DNA from: Bacteroidota bacterium
GTDB taxonomy: Bacteria > Bacteroidota > Ignavibacteria > Kryptoniales > JAKASW01
Assembly (NCBI GenBank): GCA_021825585.1
Contig: JAKAGT010000007.1
Span: 62,001-126,000 of the forward strand
DNA: 64,000 nt
Direction of reading: 5' to 3'
In this document: one piece after another, positions 54,118 to 62,257 of the stretch
How the letters are laid out: every line of letters starts with the position of its first letter
How positions within the stretch are numbered: position 1 is the stretch's first letter
Translations under genes and position numbers: made by a program
The notes under the pieces: model-generated
What the model saw: only the letters and a program-made list of their open reading frames with translations
Told to the model about the DNA's origin: nothing
The model's database searches: none

Positions 54118-54545
54118 CTCTTGAGAATTCCGCCCAGCGCGAACGCCGCCGCGAAATAAGAATATTTCCCGAAACCTGTTATCGTTCCCTTACAGACTTC
54201 CGAGATCACACTTGTTCTCCGGAACTCCTCACGGGAGAAGACCTGTGAAAGATGAACCTCAACCACCGGTTTCCTGACGGCTGCTATCGCATCTCTCAGG
54301 GCATAGCTGTAATGCGAGAGCGCACCGGCATTCAAGATGATACCATCGGTATCGCCTTCCCGCACGGACTGAACCTTGCCTATCAGTTCCCCCTCACTGT
54401 TTGTCTGGAAGAACTCAAAACTCATAGCCGGGAACTCTTTCTTCAGCTCCGAGTTGATGGTCTCCAGCGTATCACTTCCATAGAACTGGGGATCACGCAG
54501 GCCCGTCAAGTTCAGATTGGGACCGTTTGCCACTAGAATTTTCAT
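54114..54545 (-). CDS. aroQ: 3-dehydroquinate dehydratase, type II
   Basis: Shikimate-pathway enzyme of 143 residues. MKILVANGPNLNLTGLRDP (active-site Arg/Tyr region), HYSYALRDAI and EVHLSQVFSREEFR are typical. ATG 54545 has GGAG five bases upstream and removes a nine-residue unconserved N-terminus. The gene before it overlaps its start by 53 bases. Confidence 0.95.
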   Translation of the reverse strand: MKILVANGPNLNLTGLRDPQFYGSDTLETINSELKKEFPAMSFEFFQTNSEGELIGKVQSVREGDTDGIILNAGALSHYSYALRDAIAAVRKPVVEVHLSQVFSREEFRRTSVISEVCKGTITGFGKYSYFAAAFALGGILKR

Positions 54546-54810
54546 CTTCTCTCTCCGCCTGTTCTTCGACATACTCGCGCACTGCCGGTTTCAAAAATAC
54601 GTTCTCGGTTCCGACTTCGACGAGGCTCCTCGCGATTGTAGAGGCACGGTGCTTCGGGTCGAATCTCTTGTTTATGACGATGAGCTTCTTTTCCTTAAGT
54701 ATACAATAGCCGCCGCTGAAGTCACCTTTTTCATAGATAACCTTCAGCCCGAGCTGGGAAGCTGCCTCTTCAAGCTCCGCGATTAATGCTTCAGTTTTCA
54801 GTTTCGACAT
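54493..54810 (-). CDS. Conserved-looking hypothetical protein of about 105 residues
   Basis: Starts at ATG 54810 (MSKLKTEALIAELEEAASQLG) inside the end of the upstream membrane gene. Contains a beta-strand/loop segment (VIYEKGDFSGGYCILKEK, LIVINKRFDPKHRASTIARS) and a Glu-rich tail (EYVEEQAEREDENSS). Not recognised. The end overlaps aroQ by 53 bases in a different frame, and codon-like structure at the end is low complexity. Probably expressed with aroQ. Confidence 0.6.
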   Translation of the reverse strand: MSKLKTEALIAELEEAASQLGLKVIYEKGDFSGGYCILKEKKLIVINKRFDPKHRASTIARSLVEVGTENVFLKPAVREYVEEQAEREDENSSGKRSQSELDGPA

Positions 54811-55408
54811 TTTCCTCGATAATCTTTTCTGTTTTTTTCGACCTGATGGGGCGAAATACGATCGCCGCAATCCCGCTGTAATACGAAAGTATGGCGATCA
54901 CAGACAGTCCCCCGAGTCCGCTCACCCGTTCCACGAAGAGCTTCCTCATCTCGTCGCGCAAGGGGCCGGGGTCCGCTCCCAGGAAGAGCTGCAACTGGAA
55001 ATCTACGTACGAAATGAAGAATTTCAAATCGAGGTAGCAAGTATATAACTCGACGGGGATAAATATTCCGAAAAGGATCATCGCCATCAAAATATTCGGA
55101 TGTTCTTTCATCCTGATATCCGACTTGAAGAGAACCACGACGAACCCGATCAACATCAGGATATAACCGAAATCAGTCAACAATGACGTCCTTGCAAGAA
55201 GGTCGTAGATTTCCTTCTCGGCATCGAAAGGGATGTCCTGCCTGAATTTGAGCGTGCCGAGTTCGACAAGGTTGTTGCCAATTATACCCCGCGCTGCCGA
55301 GCCGCCCAGATAAAACGCCCCTCCAACTATCATCATGAACAGGGCGATCTTCACGCCCCTTGAGAAGCCATCATAAATTGAAGCAGTACTCGGGGATGAC
55401 TCGCTCAT
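54791..55408 (-). CDS. Hypothetical four-helix membrane protein
   Basis: 205 residues. Four predicted membrane segments: near residues 20-40 (IALFMMIVGGAFYLGGSAA), 78-98 (GYILMLIGFVVVLF), 105-125 (ILMAMILFGIFIPVELYTC) and 165-185. Cytoplasmic tail RSKKTEKIIEENVE. No family recognised. Same-strand run with mqnD upstream and the 105-residue gene downstream (20-base overlap). Confidence 0.65.
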   Translation of the reverse strand: MSESSPSTASIYDGFSRGVKIALFMMIVGGAFYLGGSAARGIIGNNLVELGTLKFRQDIPFDAEKEIYDLLARTSLLTDFGYILMLIGFVVVLFKSDIRMKEHPNILMAMILFGIFIPVELYTCYLDLKFFISYVDFQLQLFLGADPGPLRDEMRKLFVERVSGLGGLSVIAILSYYSGIAAIVFRPIRSKKTEKIIEENVETEN

Positions 55409-55437
55409 AACGGCGTGCTCTCGAAATCCATGCAGGT

Positions 55438-56280
55438 CTACAAAGTTTCCGGCGTATCGATGAACTCAGCGATGCATCGCGACGGGAGAAGCCCTCGCTC
55501 AAAAGCCATGTCCAAAAACAACTGGATGGCTTCCTTCCCCTTCGGTCCGTAATCGAGAGTCCAATCGTTCACGTACATACCGACAAACTTGTCCGCGAGT
55601 TTAGTGTTCAGGCCGCGCGCGAAGCCGAGTGCATAATCGAGCGCCGCGTCACGGTTCCCGAGCGAGTAAGCTATACTCTTCTTAAGGTAGTAGGCCACCC
55701 TTCTCTTCACATCTTCAGGGAGGTCACGGCGGATCACATTGCCGCCCAGCGGAAGAGGCAGCTTGAATCTGTCTTTAAACCAGGCTCCGAGGTCGACGAC
55801 GTTGTGGAGACCGCTGGTCCCGTACGTAAGCTGCCCCTCGTGTATGATGAGCCCGGCCTCAAATTCTCCCGCCAGAACCCTGTCTATGATTTGATCGAAC
55901 GGGACGACTTCGTATTCGAATGTGCCTGCGAATATGTTCAGCGCGAGAAATGCAGAGGTCTTCTTCCCCGGTATTGCGATCTTCAAATTATTGATGTCAT
56001 TAACGCCGTAGGGCTTCGTGCTCACGACTATCGGACCGTAACCGTCTCCCATGCTCGCACCGCTGCTGAGCAACTGATAATTATCTGAAATATACGGATA
56101 CGCGTGTATTGAGATTGCGCTTACCTCATACTCTCCTCTCATCGCCTTTTGATTGAGCGTCTCTATATCACTCAGGATATTCTCAAATTCCAGATCGCCG
56201 GTGTCGAACTTCCTGTTCGCAAGGGCGTAAAACATAAATGCGTCGTCTGAATCCGGGCTGTGTGCTACTCTGATTTTCAA
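55438..56280 (-). CDS. mqnD: 1,4-dihydroxy-6-naphthoate synthase (futalosine pathway)
   Basis: Periplasmic-binding-protein fold enzyme of 280 residues. The opening RVAHSPDSDDAFMFYALA, VSAISIHAYPYI, GYGPIVVST and LPLGGNVIRRDLP fit MqnD, the fourth step from chorismate to menaquinone via futalosine. No signal peptide, so not a transporter binding protein. Consistent with a menaquinone-using complex I. Other mqn genes not in this window. Confidence 0.9.
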   Translation of the reverse strand: MKIRVAHSPDSDDAFMFYALANRKFDTGDLEFENILSDIETLNQKAMRGEYEVSAISIHAYPYISDNYQLLSSGASMGDGYGPIVVSTKPYGVNDINNLKIAIPGKKTSAFLALNIFAGTFEYEVVPFDQIIDRVLAGEFEAGLIIHEGQLTYGTSGLHNVVDLGAWFKDRFKLPLPLGGNVIRRDLPEDVKRRVAYYLKKSIAYSLGNRDAALDYALGFARGLNTKLADKFVGMYVNDWTLDYGPKGKEAIQLFLDMAFERGLLPSRCIAEFIDTPETL

Positions 56281-56281
56281 C

Positions 56282-56989
56282 CTATTTTCCTTTCTTGTCT
56301 TTCAGTTTTTTCTCCTTTGAGAATTTAAAAGCCGAGGGGCATAATCCGCCGATACAGCAAATCGCGCATTTAGGCAGCCGTGACGCACAGACCTTCCTTC
56401 CATGTGACATCAGCAGATGACACAGCTGTGTCCATTGTTCTTCCGGGAACAGCTCCATCAGGTCGAATTCTATTTTCGTCGGCTCCTCTTCCCCGCTCAG
56501 TCCGAGTCGTTGGGCCAGCCTGCCCACATGGGTATCGACTGCGATACCCGGTATTCCGAAAGCATTCCCAAGAAGAACATTCGCCGTCTTCCTCCCGACG
56601 CCGCCTAACGTCAGCAGCTCGTCCATCGTGTTAGGGACCTTTCCACCAAACTTCTCCACCAGGGTTCTGCTGCAGTTGATCACGGATTTTGCCTTCTGGC
56701 GGTAGAAACCGGTTGACTTTATGTCCTGCTCGAGTTCAGTCTGGTTCGCATTCGCAAAGCTCACAGGAGAAGGATACTTCCTGAACAGGGCCGGAGTAAC
56801 CATGTTCACCCGCGCATCCGTGCATTGTGCAGACAGTATTGTAGCGACAAGAAGTTCGAATGGGGTATTGAAATTCAATGCGATCCCGGTGCCAGGGTAT
56901 TCCTTTTCCAGCAGGGAAAAGATTTTCCCTGCGCGAGCTTTTTCCGCGCCCTTCCTGGGGCTCTTCTTCTCCGGGGCAGTGTGTTTCAT
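56282..56989 (-). CDS. nth: Endonuclease III
   Basis: DNA glycosylase/AP lyase for oxidised pyrimidines, 235 residues from ATG 56989. The HhH motif LLTLGGVGRKTANVLL, catalytic Lys in that motif, catalytic Asp in VDTHVGRLAQRLGL and the 4Fe-4S cysteines (CASRLPKCAICCIGGLC, spacing C6C2C5C) are present. A Lys-rich N-terminal extension and tail are variable. A TTG at 57052 would add 21 residues. No ribosome-binding site is clear. Confidence 0.94.
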   Translation of the reverse strand: MKHTAPEKKSPRKGAEKARAGKIFSLLEKEYPGTGIALNFNTPFELLVATILSAQCTDARVNMVTPALFRKYPSPVSFANANQTELEQDIKSTGFYRQKAKSVINCSRTLVEKFGGKVPNTMDELLTLGGVGRKTANVLLGNAFGIPGIAVDTHVGRLAQRLGLSGEEEPTKIEFDLMELFPEEQWTQLCHLLMSHGRKVCASRLPKCAICCIGGLCPSAFKFSKEKKLKDKKGK

Positions 56990-57090
56990 GGTTTTTGACT
57001 TATATCGCGCTTTTTTGCACGTCAATTTAGCTAATGGGGATTGCTTAGGCAAACTGAGACTCTTGAAGGCGTCAAGCTTTCACTGCACTC

Positions 57091-58359
57091 TCAGTCTGTG
57101 ACTTCAACGCCTGGCTCCATTACCGCACCCATGAAGAGGATTGTGTTGTCGCGCTTCTCTTTGATCAGGAACGCAAACGGTCTGTTGACATTAACCATTA
57201 TCGGTCCGCTATGCTCCCCGATTACAACTGTTTTCCAAACTTCGACCACCGTCACCGCAGCAGCCTCGGTTCCCTGCTCATTCACGTCAATATAAGTACT
57301 GTGCAGCACCTCAGATATGTAGAGCCCACCTGCCGGATTTATCTTCGTAAAATTCGCTCCGTCCGAAAAAGCGATTCCCATGCCCATTTGTGAAAGGGCT
57401 TTGATCAAGCTCGTCGAGTATTTCAACTTGAACTTCGGCATTGTCAACTGGACATCCTCAGGCCTCAGTTCAGAGACGATGCTGTTGACTTCACTCTGGC
57501 TTATCGTGCCAATTGTGTTCATTGCCGATGCAGCATTTGTTGGGAGCAAAATTAGCATACTGTAATCGCCCCGGCCATAAGGAAGCTCCACGGCAGTAAG
57601 ACTCTGGTCGGCGTAATAGTTCAGCGTGTCATGGACTACCATCATTGAATCGGATTCCGTGGAGCCGTTAGCCAGATAGAATGTCCCGGGTTTAGTGTAC
57701 TTCGAATCGAAAGTATACTTCCAGGTTCCGTTGAAATACAGGGCGTTGATCAGGAACATCACCGCTCTTGGATCAATCGGCGGCTGAATTATCTTCGTGA
57801 CCTTGTTATTAGTATCGTCGCTCACCCAGGAGTTGATGATGTCGGCGGCACCAGGGTTGCTGAAATCGAGGGCACTCACCCTTGCATCGAAATAAGTCGA
57901 GTCGACATCAAGAAAGCTGTCTTCGACTGCAAATGTGTCCCGATACCAGATTGAATTCGCGATGTCGAATTTCACGCCCGGATCCAGGCTGCTGAAGGTC
58001 GCCATAAGGTTCTGGTATGACAGGTTGATTTCATCGTTTGAGAGGCCGTTCAGCCCGAGCGTTTGCTGCATGTCGTCGTAAGTCTGCCCCAGAGCGCCAT
58101 TCAGTGTCATTGCAAGAGCCATAGAAACGCTGAAGGGAGAGATGAAGAAATTTTTCCCCTGTTCCTGGGCAGCCACTTGATCAAAGAGTGAGGTCGAGAA
58201 AGAGTTGCTTGCAGACTCGACTTTCTGTAAGGTGGCGCTGCCAGGTGGATTTGGGCCGGAAGCCTTGGTGTACGGCGAGGTCACATCGCTGCAACCATAG
58301 TAGAGTCCGGCGGTCGCAAAGGAAAGACAAGCTAAAACTATTCCGAGACTGCGTTTCAT
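57091..58359 (-). CDS. Serpin family protein, predicted lipoprotein
   Basis: Protein of 422 residues. ATG 58359 after GGGGGAG gives a lipoprotein signal peptide with lipobox-like YYGC (LYYGCSDV). The rest is a complete serpin fold. NSIWYRDTF, FLINALYFNGTWKY and FLIKEKRDNTILFMG are conserved serpin motifs. The hinge EQGTEAAAVT is intact, so inhibitory activity is plausible. The reactive loop runs into VEVWKTVVIGEHSGPIMVN, about six residues longer than in alpha-1-antitrypsin, so P1 cannot be fixed. It would protect the surface against serine proteases. Confidence 0.9.
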   Translation of the reverse strand: MKRSLGIVLACLSFATAGLYYGCSDVTSPYTKASGPNPPGSATLQKVESASNSFSTSLFDQVAAQEQGKNFFISPFSVSMALAMTLNGALGQTYDDMQQTLGLNGLSNDEINLSYQNLMATFSSLDPGVKFDIANSIWYRDTFAVEDSFLDVDSTYFDARVSALDFSNPGAADIINSWVSDDTNNKVTKIIQPPIDPRAVMFLINALYFNGTWKYTFDSKYTKPGTFYLANGSTESDSMMVVHDTLNYYADQSLTAVELPYGRGDYSMLILLPTNAASAMNTIGTISQSEVNSIVSELRPEDVQLTMPKFKLKYSTSLIKALSQMGMGIAFSDGANFTKINPAGGLYISEVLHSTYIDVNEQGTEAAAVTVVEVWKTVVIGEHSGPIMVNVNRPFAFLIKEKRDNTILFMGAVMEPGVEVTD

Positions 58360-58527
58360 AACACTCCCCCGTTTTTTAAACGCACAATCTTCAGGTTCTC
58401 GAAAAGTCAGTACCTGTTCTTGACCTGTTTCTGTTAGCTTAAGGATGAGAAATCTATCTTTCAGGCCGCGCGTCCGGCGCTTTCCATGCGCAGGCCGACG
58501 AGAAGGTGCTACCCGTGCAACCACACT

Positions 58528-58908
58528 TCAGCCGACGGCAGGCTTGATTTCCTGATCCGTCAGCGGCGGATATTCCATCTGCCCCGGCCTATACCTTGGA
58601 TCGCCAAGCAGCAACCTCTCGACTACTTTTCCCTCGATAATATGCTTCTCTATGATCTCGGTGACGTCGTCCCTCGTGACGTGGCTGTACCACACTCCCT
58701 CCGGATAGATAACCACGTTCGGTCCGTGTTCACAAACGTCCAGACAACCTGACTTGTTAGCGCGCACTTTTGTCTTTAGGCCGCGTGCATGCAGTTCCTT
58801 CTTGAAGATGTCGCGGATTTCCTCGCTTCCCTTTTGGGCACAGGAGCCTTTGGGGTCATCTTCCTTTCTCCTGTTAGTACAAATGAAAATGTGCCTGATG
58901 TATCTCAT
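58528..58908 (-). CDS. Thioredoxin-like [2Fe-2S] ferredoxin
   Basis: 126 residues. The pattern FICTNRR, GSCAQKGSE, SGCLDVCEHGPNV matches the thioredoxin-like 2Fe-2S ferredoxin family (NuoE C-terminal-like). The cysteines near 10, 23, 55 and 59 are the cluster ligands. Electron partner unknown; the next gene but one also encodes a 2Fe-2S protein. 168 bases downstream of it the serpin gene begins. Confidence 0.88.
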   Translation of the reverse strand: MRYIRHIFICTNRRKEDDPKGSCAQKGSEEIRDIFKKELHARGLKTKVRANKSGCLDVCEHGPNVVIYPEGVWYSHVTRDDVTEIIEKHIIEGKVVERLLLGDPRYRPGQMEYPPLTDQEIKPAVG

Positions 58909-58911
58909 AGA

Positions 58912-59163
58912 TTAACACCCCGGAGAGTTCTTTGAATTAATTACCAGCAGGACATCGTTCTCCGACGTGTTCTCTTTAATGATGTCGTCCGGAGAGTATT
59001 CGAAGCTCTTCGTCAAATTGACCAGAATGTAGGAGTCATCTCCGTCGCTCCAGCCGAAGATTTTCGAAGCCACTTTGGTCGTTTGGACTCCTGCAATACC
59101 TTCCGCATCAATTTCCATTCTCAAGATTTCTCCGGAGAAACCCTTACATATGAAGACCTGCAC
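58912..59163 (-). CDS. Hypothetical protein between two ferredoxin-type genes
   Basis: About 83 residues from GTG 59163, which forms TAGTG with the stop of the ferredoxin gene. Text such as FGWSDGDDSYILVNLT and VLLVINSKNSPGC looks globular and beta-rich. Not recognised. A longer frame from 59214 would overlap the ferredoxin gene by 52 bases. The gap to the next ferredoxin is 3 bases. Confidence 0.6.
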   Translation of the reverse strand: MQVFICKGFSGEILRMEIDAEGIAGVQTTKVASKIFGWSDGDDSYILVNLTKSFEYSPDDIIKENTSENDVLLVINSKNSPGC

Positions 59164-59450
59164 TACCAGTACCCTGTGGTAATGCTCACGTCGCCGTAAA
59201 CTCGTGCGCTGCATGCAACCCGTTCATTCTCAGTGTAATTGCCCTTCGACATGAGCTTGACCTCGCATTCGGTCGGCTCGGATAGGTTATTCATGCCTTC
59301 TACTATTTCAACTTTGCACCACCCGCAAACACAGTCGCCGCGGCACGAGCTGCCGAGGGGAACACCGTTGACACGGGCAGCCTTGAAAAGGGTTTCGCCA
59401 TTTTTTATTTCGACCACTTTGCTCAAGGGGACAAACCTAACCTTTGGCAT
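59163..59450 (-). CDS. [2Fe-2S] ferredoxin (plant/adrenodoxin-type)
   Basis: 95 residues with ligands in SSCRGDCVCGWC (C-x4-C-x2-C) and the fourth Cys in VACSARV. Start ATG 59450 overlaps polX by 14 bases. Possibly an electron carrier for the neighbouring thioredoxin-like ferredoxin or a hydroxylase-type enzyme; no partner enzyme is adjacent. Confidence 0.92.
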   Translation of the reverse strand: MPKVRFVPLSKVVEIKNGETLFKAARVNGVPLGSSCRGDCVCGWCKVEIVEGMNNLSEPTECEVKLMSKGNYTENERVACSARVYGDVSITTGYW

Positions 59451-61161
59451 CGTTAAGGAACTTCTTTACCTGCTTCGCTGTCATCGTGTTCAACAAATCA
59501 TCTCTTGTCAGCCAACCCTTTCTCGCGATGAACACCCCATAAATGAAGTCCGCCAATCCGGCAACCGAATGCGCGTCCGGGTTAATCGAGAATTTCAGGC
59601 CGGCCGCTTTCGCCCTTTTCAAGTGCCTCCAGTCAATGTCAAGGCGGTGAGGGTTAGCGTTGATCTCGATGACCTTCTTATTGCGCGATGCAGTCTTAAT
59701 GATCTCGTCGATGTCGACTTCATACCCCGGACGCCCGAGGAGGAGCCTTCCGGTCATGTGGCCGAGGAAAGTCAAATACGGATTCTTCAGGGCTGCCACG
59801 AGACGCCTCGTCGCCTCATCTTTTTTCATCGTGAGCTTGCTATGAACAGATCCAACGGAAAAATCCAGCTTCTTGAGTGCAGCATCGCTGAAGTCCAGCC
59901 TGCCGTCCGATAGGATGTCGACCTCGCTCCCCTTGAAGACGAAAAAGTCTTCGAGCTCACCGTTCAACTTGTCGACCGCGTCGGACTGCTCCTTCAAACG
60001 TTTTTCATCGAGTCCGTTTGCATAGAAGGCGGCTTTGCTGTGATCACTCAATCCCAAATACTGAAGGCCCAGTTTGCGGGCCCCGGCGACCATGGCTTCG
60101 AGTGTGTCCGCACCGTCGCTCCAATTCGTGTGAACATGGAATAAACCAATTATGTCTTCGACCTTTACGAGTTCGGGAATATCGCCCTTCGAAGCTGCGG
60201 TTACCGCATCCTCGTCGTCGCGGAGTTCAGGCGGAACAAACTGAAGGCCTATCTCACCAAAGATTTCCTCTTCCGTTTCGAAACGAATCTTGTCCCTCCC
60301 CTTCTTGAGTTCGCGCATGCCGAGATTATACCCCCGTGAAGATGCGTATTCCTTCAGCCTGCCGAAAAATTCTTTGCTCCCGGTTGAATGGAGAACGGCA
60401 AAGGGATACTCCGCCTTGTTAACAATGATGAACTCGACGGGAATGCCGTTTTCCCAAATTACCGACACGAGGTCATCCTGGACATCCTTAACCTCCTTCA
60501 CACCCTTCAATTTCTGGAGCGCAGCAAAGAGTCTGTCCCGCTCACCCGAGCGAAAGTGGATAACGCAATCGATGTCCCGAATAGTCTCCCGTCGGCGCCT
60601 GTAGCTTCCTGTAAATTGATAATGTTCCACGCCGGTCAACTTCTCCAGCGCCTGCGATATGTGCAACGACGTCTCGTGGATCACGTCGAGCAGCCTATAT
60701 TCGCTATTAGCCTTCATCCTTCTTATTTCGGCCAGTACTTTGTCTTGCGTCTTCTTTCCAAACCCCTTCAACGCGACAAGTCGATTCTCGTTGCACGCAT
60801 ATTCGAGCTCCGAGACAGATTTTATATCCAGCTGTTCGTACAGGGCCCGCACTTTGTTCGGGCCAAGCCCCTGGATTTCGAACAAATCCGGAAGACCCGC
60901 CGGAAATGAATTCTTCAGCTCTTCCAGGTAACCGAGTTTGCCTGTTTCCACAAGCTCCGTCAGTTTCTTTGACAGCGCCTCCCCGACTCCCGGAATCTTT
61001 TTCGCCTCGCCCTTCGAAATCAGATCCACCGCATCGAGGCGCGACTGGCTTATCGAACGAGCGGCCCGGGAATAAGCGTTGACCTTGAACTTATCTTCTC
61101 CTTTAAGCTCCAGAAGAGAAGCTATTTCTTCCAGCACTTCTACGATTTGCTTCTTATCCAC
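59437..61161 (-). CDS. polX: DNA polymerase X family (PolX) with PHP exonuclease domain
   Basis: 574 residues. The N-terminal HhH8 region (KIPGVGEALSKKLTELVETG) and polymerase X catalytic region (TGSYRRRRETIRDIDCVIHF with Asp-x-Asp) are followed by a C-terminal PHP domain starting FHVHTNWSDGADTLEAMVAG with NPDAHSVAGLADF. A GTG start at 61161 forms TAGTG with the upstream stop and has an AGGGGGA site. Repair role is typical. Confidence 0.95.
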   Translation of the reverse strand: MDKKQIVEVLEEIASLLELKGEDKFKVNAYSRAARSISQSRLDAVDLISKGEAKKIPGVGEALSKKLTELVETGKLGYLEELKNSFPAGLPDLFEIQGLGPNKVRALYEQLDIKSVSELEYACNENRLVALKGFGKKTQDKVLAEIRRMKANSEYRLLDVIHETSLHISQALEKLTGVEHYQFTGSYRRRRETIRDIDCVIHFRSGERDRLFAALQKLKGVKEVKDVQDDLVSVIWENGIPVEFIIVNKAEYPFAVLHSTGSKEFFGRLKEYASSRGYNLGMRELKKGRDKIRFETEEEIFGEIGLQFVPPELRDDEDAVTAASKGDIPELVKVEDIIGLFHVHTNWSDGADTLEAMVAGARKLGLQYLGLSDHSKAAFYANGLDEKRLKEQSDAVDKLNGELEDFFVFKGSEVDILSDGRLDFSDAALKKLDFSVGSVHSKLTMKKDEATRRLVAALKNPYLTFLGHMTGRLLLGRPGYEVDIDEIIKTASRNKKVIEINANPHRLDIDWRHLKRAKAAGLKFSINPDAHSVAGLADFIYGVFIARKGWLTRDDLLNTMTAKQVKKFLNDAKG

Positions 61162-61754
61162 TAGTGTCCCCCTGCCAGTTTAAGAAATGCCTCCGTTTGG
61201 GCGGCCGTAAGAACAATACCTAGAACAGAACCTGCCACAACCTGAGCCGTCGAGTGCGCCTTCAACTCGACCCTGGCCCATGCTACCACTGCAATAATCG
61301 GAAATGCAGGCAAAACATAAGGACCGAACGCAATTGCCAAAAGTGTCAACGGGCCGGCCGCACCCATCGCATGCGCGCTTATCTTCCATTGCGTATTTAT
61401 CAAAGATATCACGAGTGTATTAGTAGCGTAACAAAACATCAGTGCACACACAGGAGCCGAGGCCTTTGCAAGGAGAAGGAGCACAAATCCCGCAAAGTAA
61501 ATCGCGGAAGAATTGAGATATGGTATCGTCCGTTGTTGCCGGATCGGAACGTCGATCCGAGTTACCTTTTCCTTTCGCAGAAGCAAATACAGGTATAGAA
61601 AAGGAGCTACTGCCCCGAAAAGGACGGCAATAAAGGCAACAAGCAGGCCGTACGTCCCCTGAGGCGTGCAAAAGGCGAGCAAGATGAAAGCGACCATGGC
61701 AAATGTGGTCGGCATGAAGATGTAAGATACGGCAAGTGCTGCTCTTTCTTTCAC
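61161..61754 (-). CDS. PAP2-like membrane phosphatase family
   Basis: 197 residues and about six helices. Degenerate PAP2 motifs: KEKVTRIDVPIRQQRTIPY, KISAHAMGAAG and ARVELKAHSTAQVVAGS. The catalytic SGH and SRxxxxxH patterns are relaxed (SAH and KAHSTAQ), so activity may be lost or changed. Common uncharacterised type in Chlorobi/Bacteroidota. Followed by polX at a TAGTG junction. Confidence 0.75.
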   Translation of the reverse strand: MKERAALAVSYIFMPTTFAMVAFILLAFCTPQGTYGLLVAFIAVLFGAVAPFLYLYLLLRKEKVTRIDVPIRQQRTIPYLNSSAIYFAGFVLLLLAKASAPVCALMFCYATNTLVISLINTQWKISAHAMGAAGPLTLLAIAFGPYVLPAFPIIAVVAWARVELKAHSTAQVVAGSVLGIVLTAAQTEAFLKLAGGH

Positions 61755-61852
61755 CTTTTAATTTAGCCCTATTGCCACATCATTAAAAGCGGACATTCTC
61801 TCCATTGCACAAGATTATTCCAATTTGCGTTCGCAGTGGGTGCGACGTAAGA

Positions 61853-62074
61853 TCAGTCGTGCAATTCGATGAGCTTGTTTCGGCTGGTAGCTCCTCTGAT
61901 CATACGCAACCTGGAACGCGGGACTTTCAAGAATTCACTCAGCGAATCCATGGCTGCGTCATTTGCCTTTCCATCGACGGGCTTAGCCCTGACAAAGACC
62001 TCGAAGCTATCGGCCCCTTTTGGGATTACTAGGTCCCTCTTTGAGTTCGGATGGACTTTAATTTTAACGAGCAT
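61853..62074 (-). CDS. yggU: DUF167 family protein
   Basis: Small conserved protein of 73 residues. MLVKIKVHPNSKRD, FEVFVRAKPVDGKANDA, SRLRMIRGATSRNKLIEL are full-length DUF167 signatures. ATG 62074 chosen over an upstream start at 62101. Function unknown. Confidence 0.93.
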   Translation of the reverse strand: MLVKIKVHPNSKRDLVIPKGADSFEVFVRAKPVDGKANDAAMDSLSEFLKVPRSRLRMIRGATSRNKLIELHD

Positions 62075-62163
62075 AGAGAAATATGAACAGCGGAACTGCA
62101 AAAATCAAAAAGACTTCTTCACAGGTTTAGGAATTTTCCCTTTTTGTTACGCCTCTTGAGCGT

Positions 62164-62169
62164 TATATT
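62164..62169 (+). promoter_or_regulatory. Possible -10 box of the tRNA-Pro gene
   Basis: TATATT lies about 12 bases upstream of the tRNA and is embedded in a perfect hairpin-forming sequence (GCGTTA-tat-TAACGC, 62160-62174). The -35 side, TTTTTG 17 bases upstream, is poor. Confidence 0.45.
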
Positions 62170-62181
62170 AACGCCGGAATT

Positions 62182-62256
62182 CGGGGCGTGGCTCAGCCCG
62201 GTTAGAGCGCCTGGTTCGGGACCAGGAGGTCGTGGGTTCGAATCCCACCGCCCCGA
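62182..62256 (+). tRNA. tRNA-Pro (CGG)
   Basis: Complete cloverleaf. The acceptor CGGGGCG pairs with CGCCCCG and the discriminator is A. The anticodon arm is CCTGG-TTCGGGA-CCAGG, giving anticodon CGG. The T arm GTGGG-TTCGAAT-CCCAC is perfect. No CCA is encoded. It is followed at once by the three 133-bp units copied from it. Confidence 0.95.
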
Positions 62257-62257
62257 C

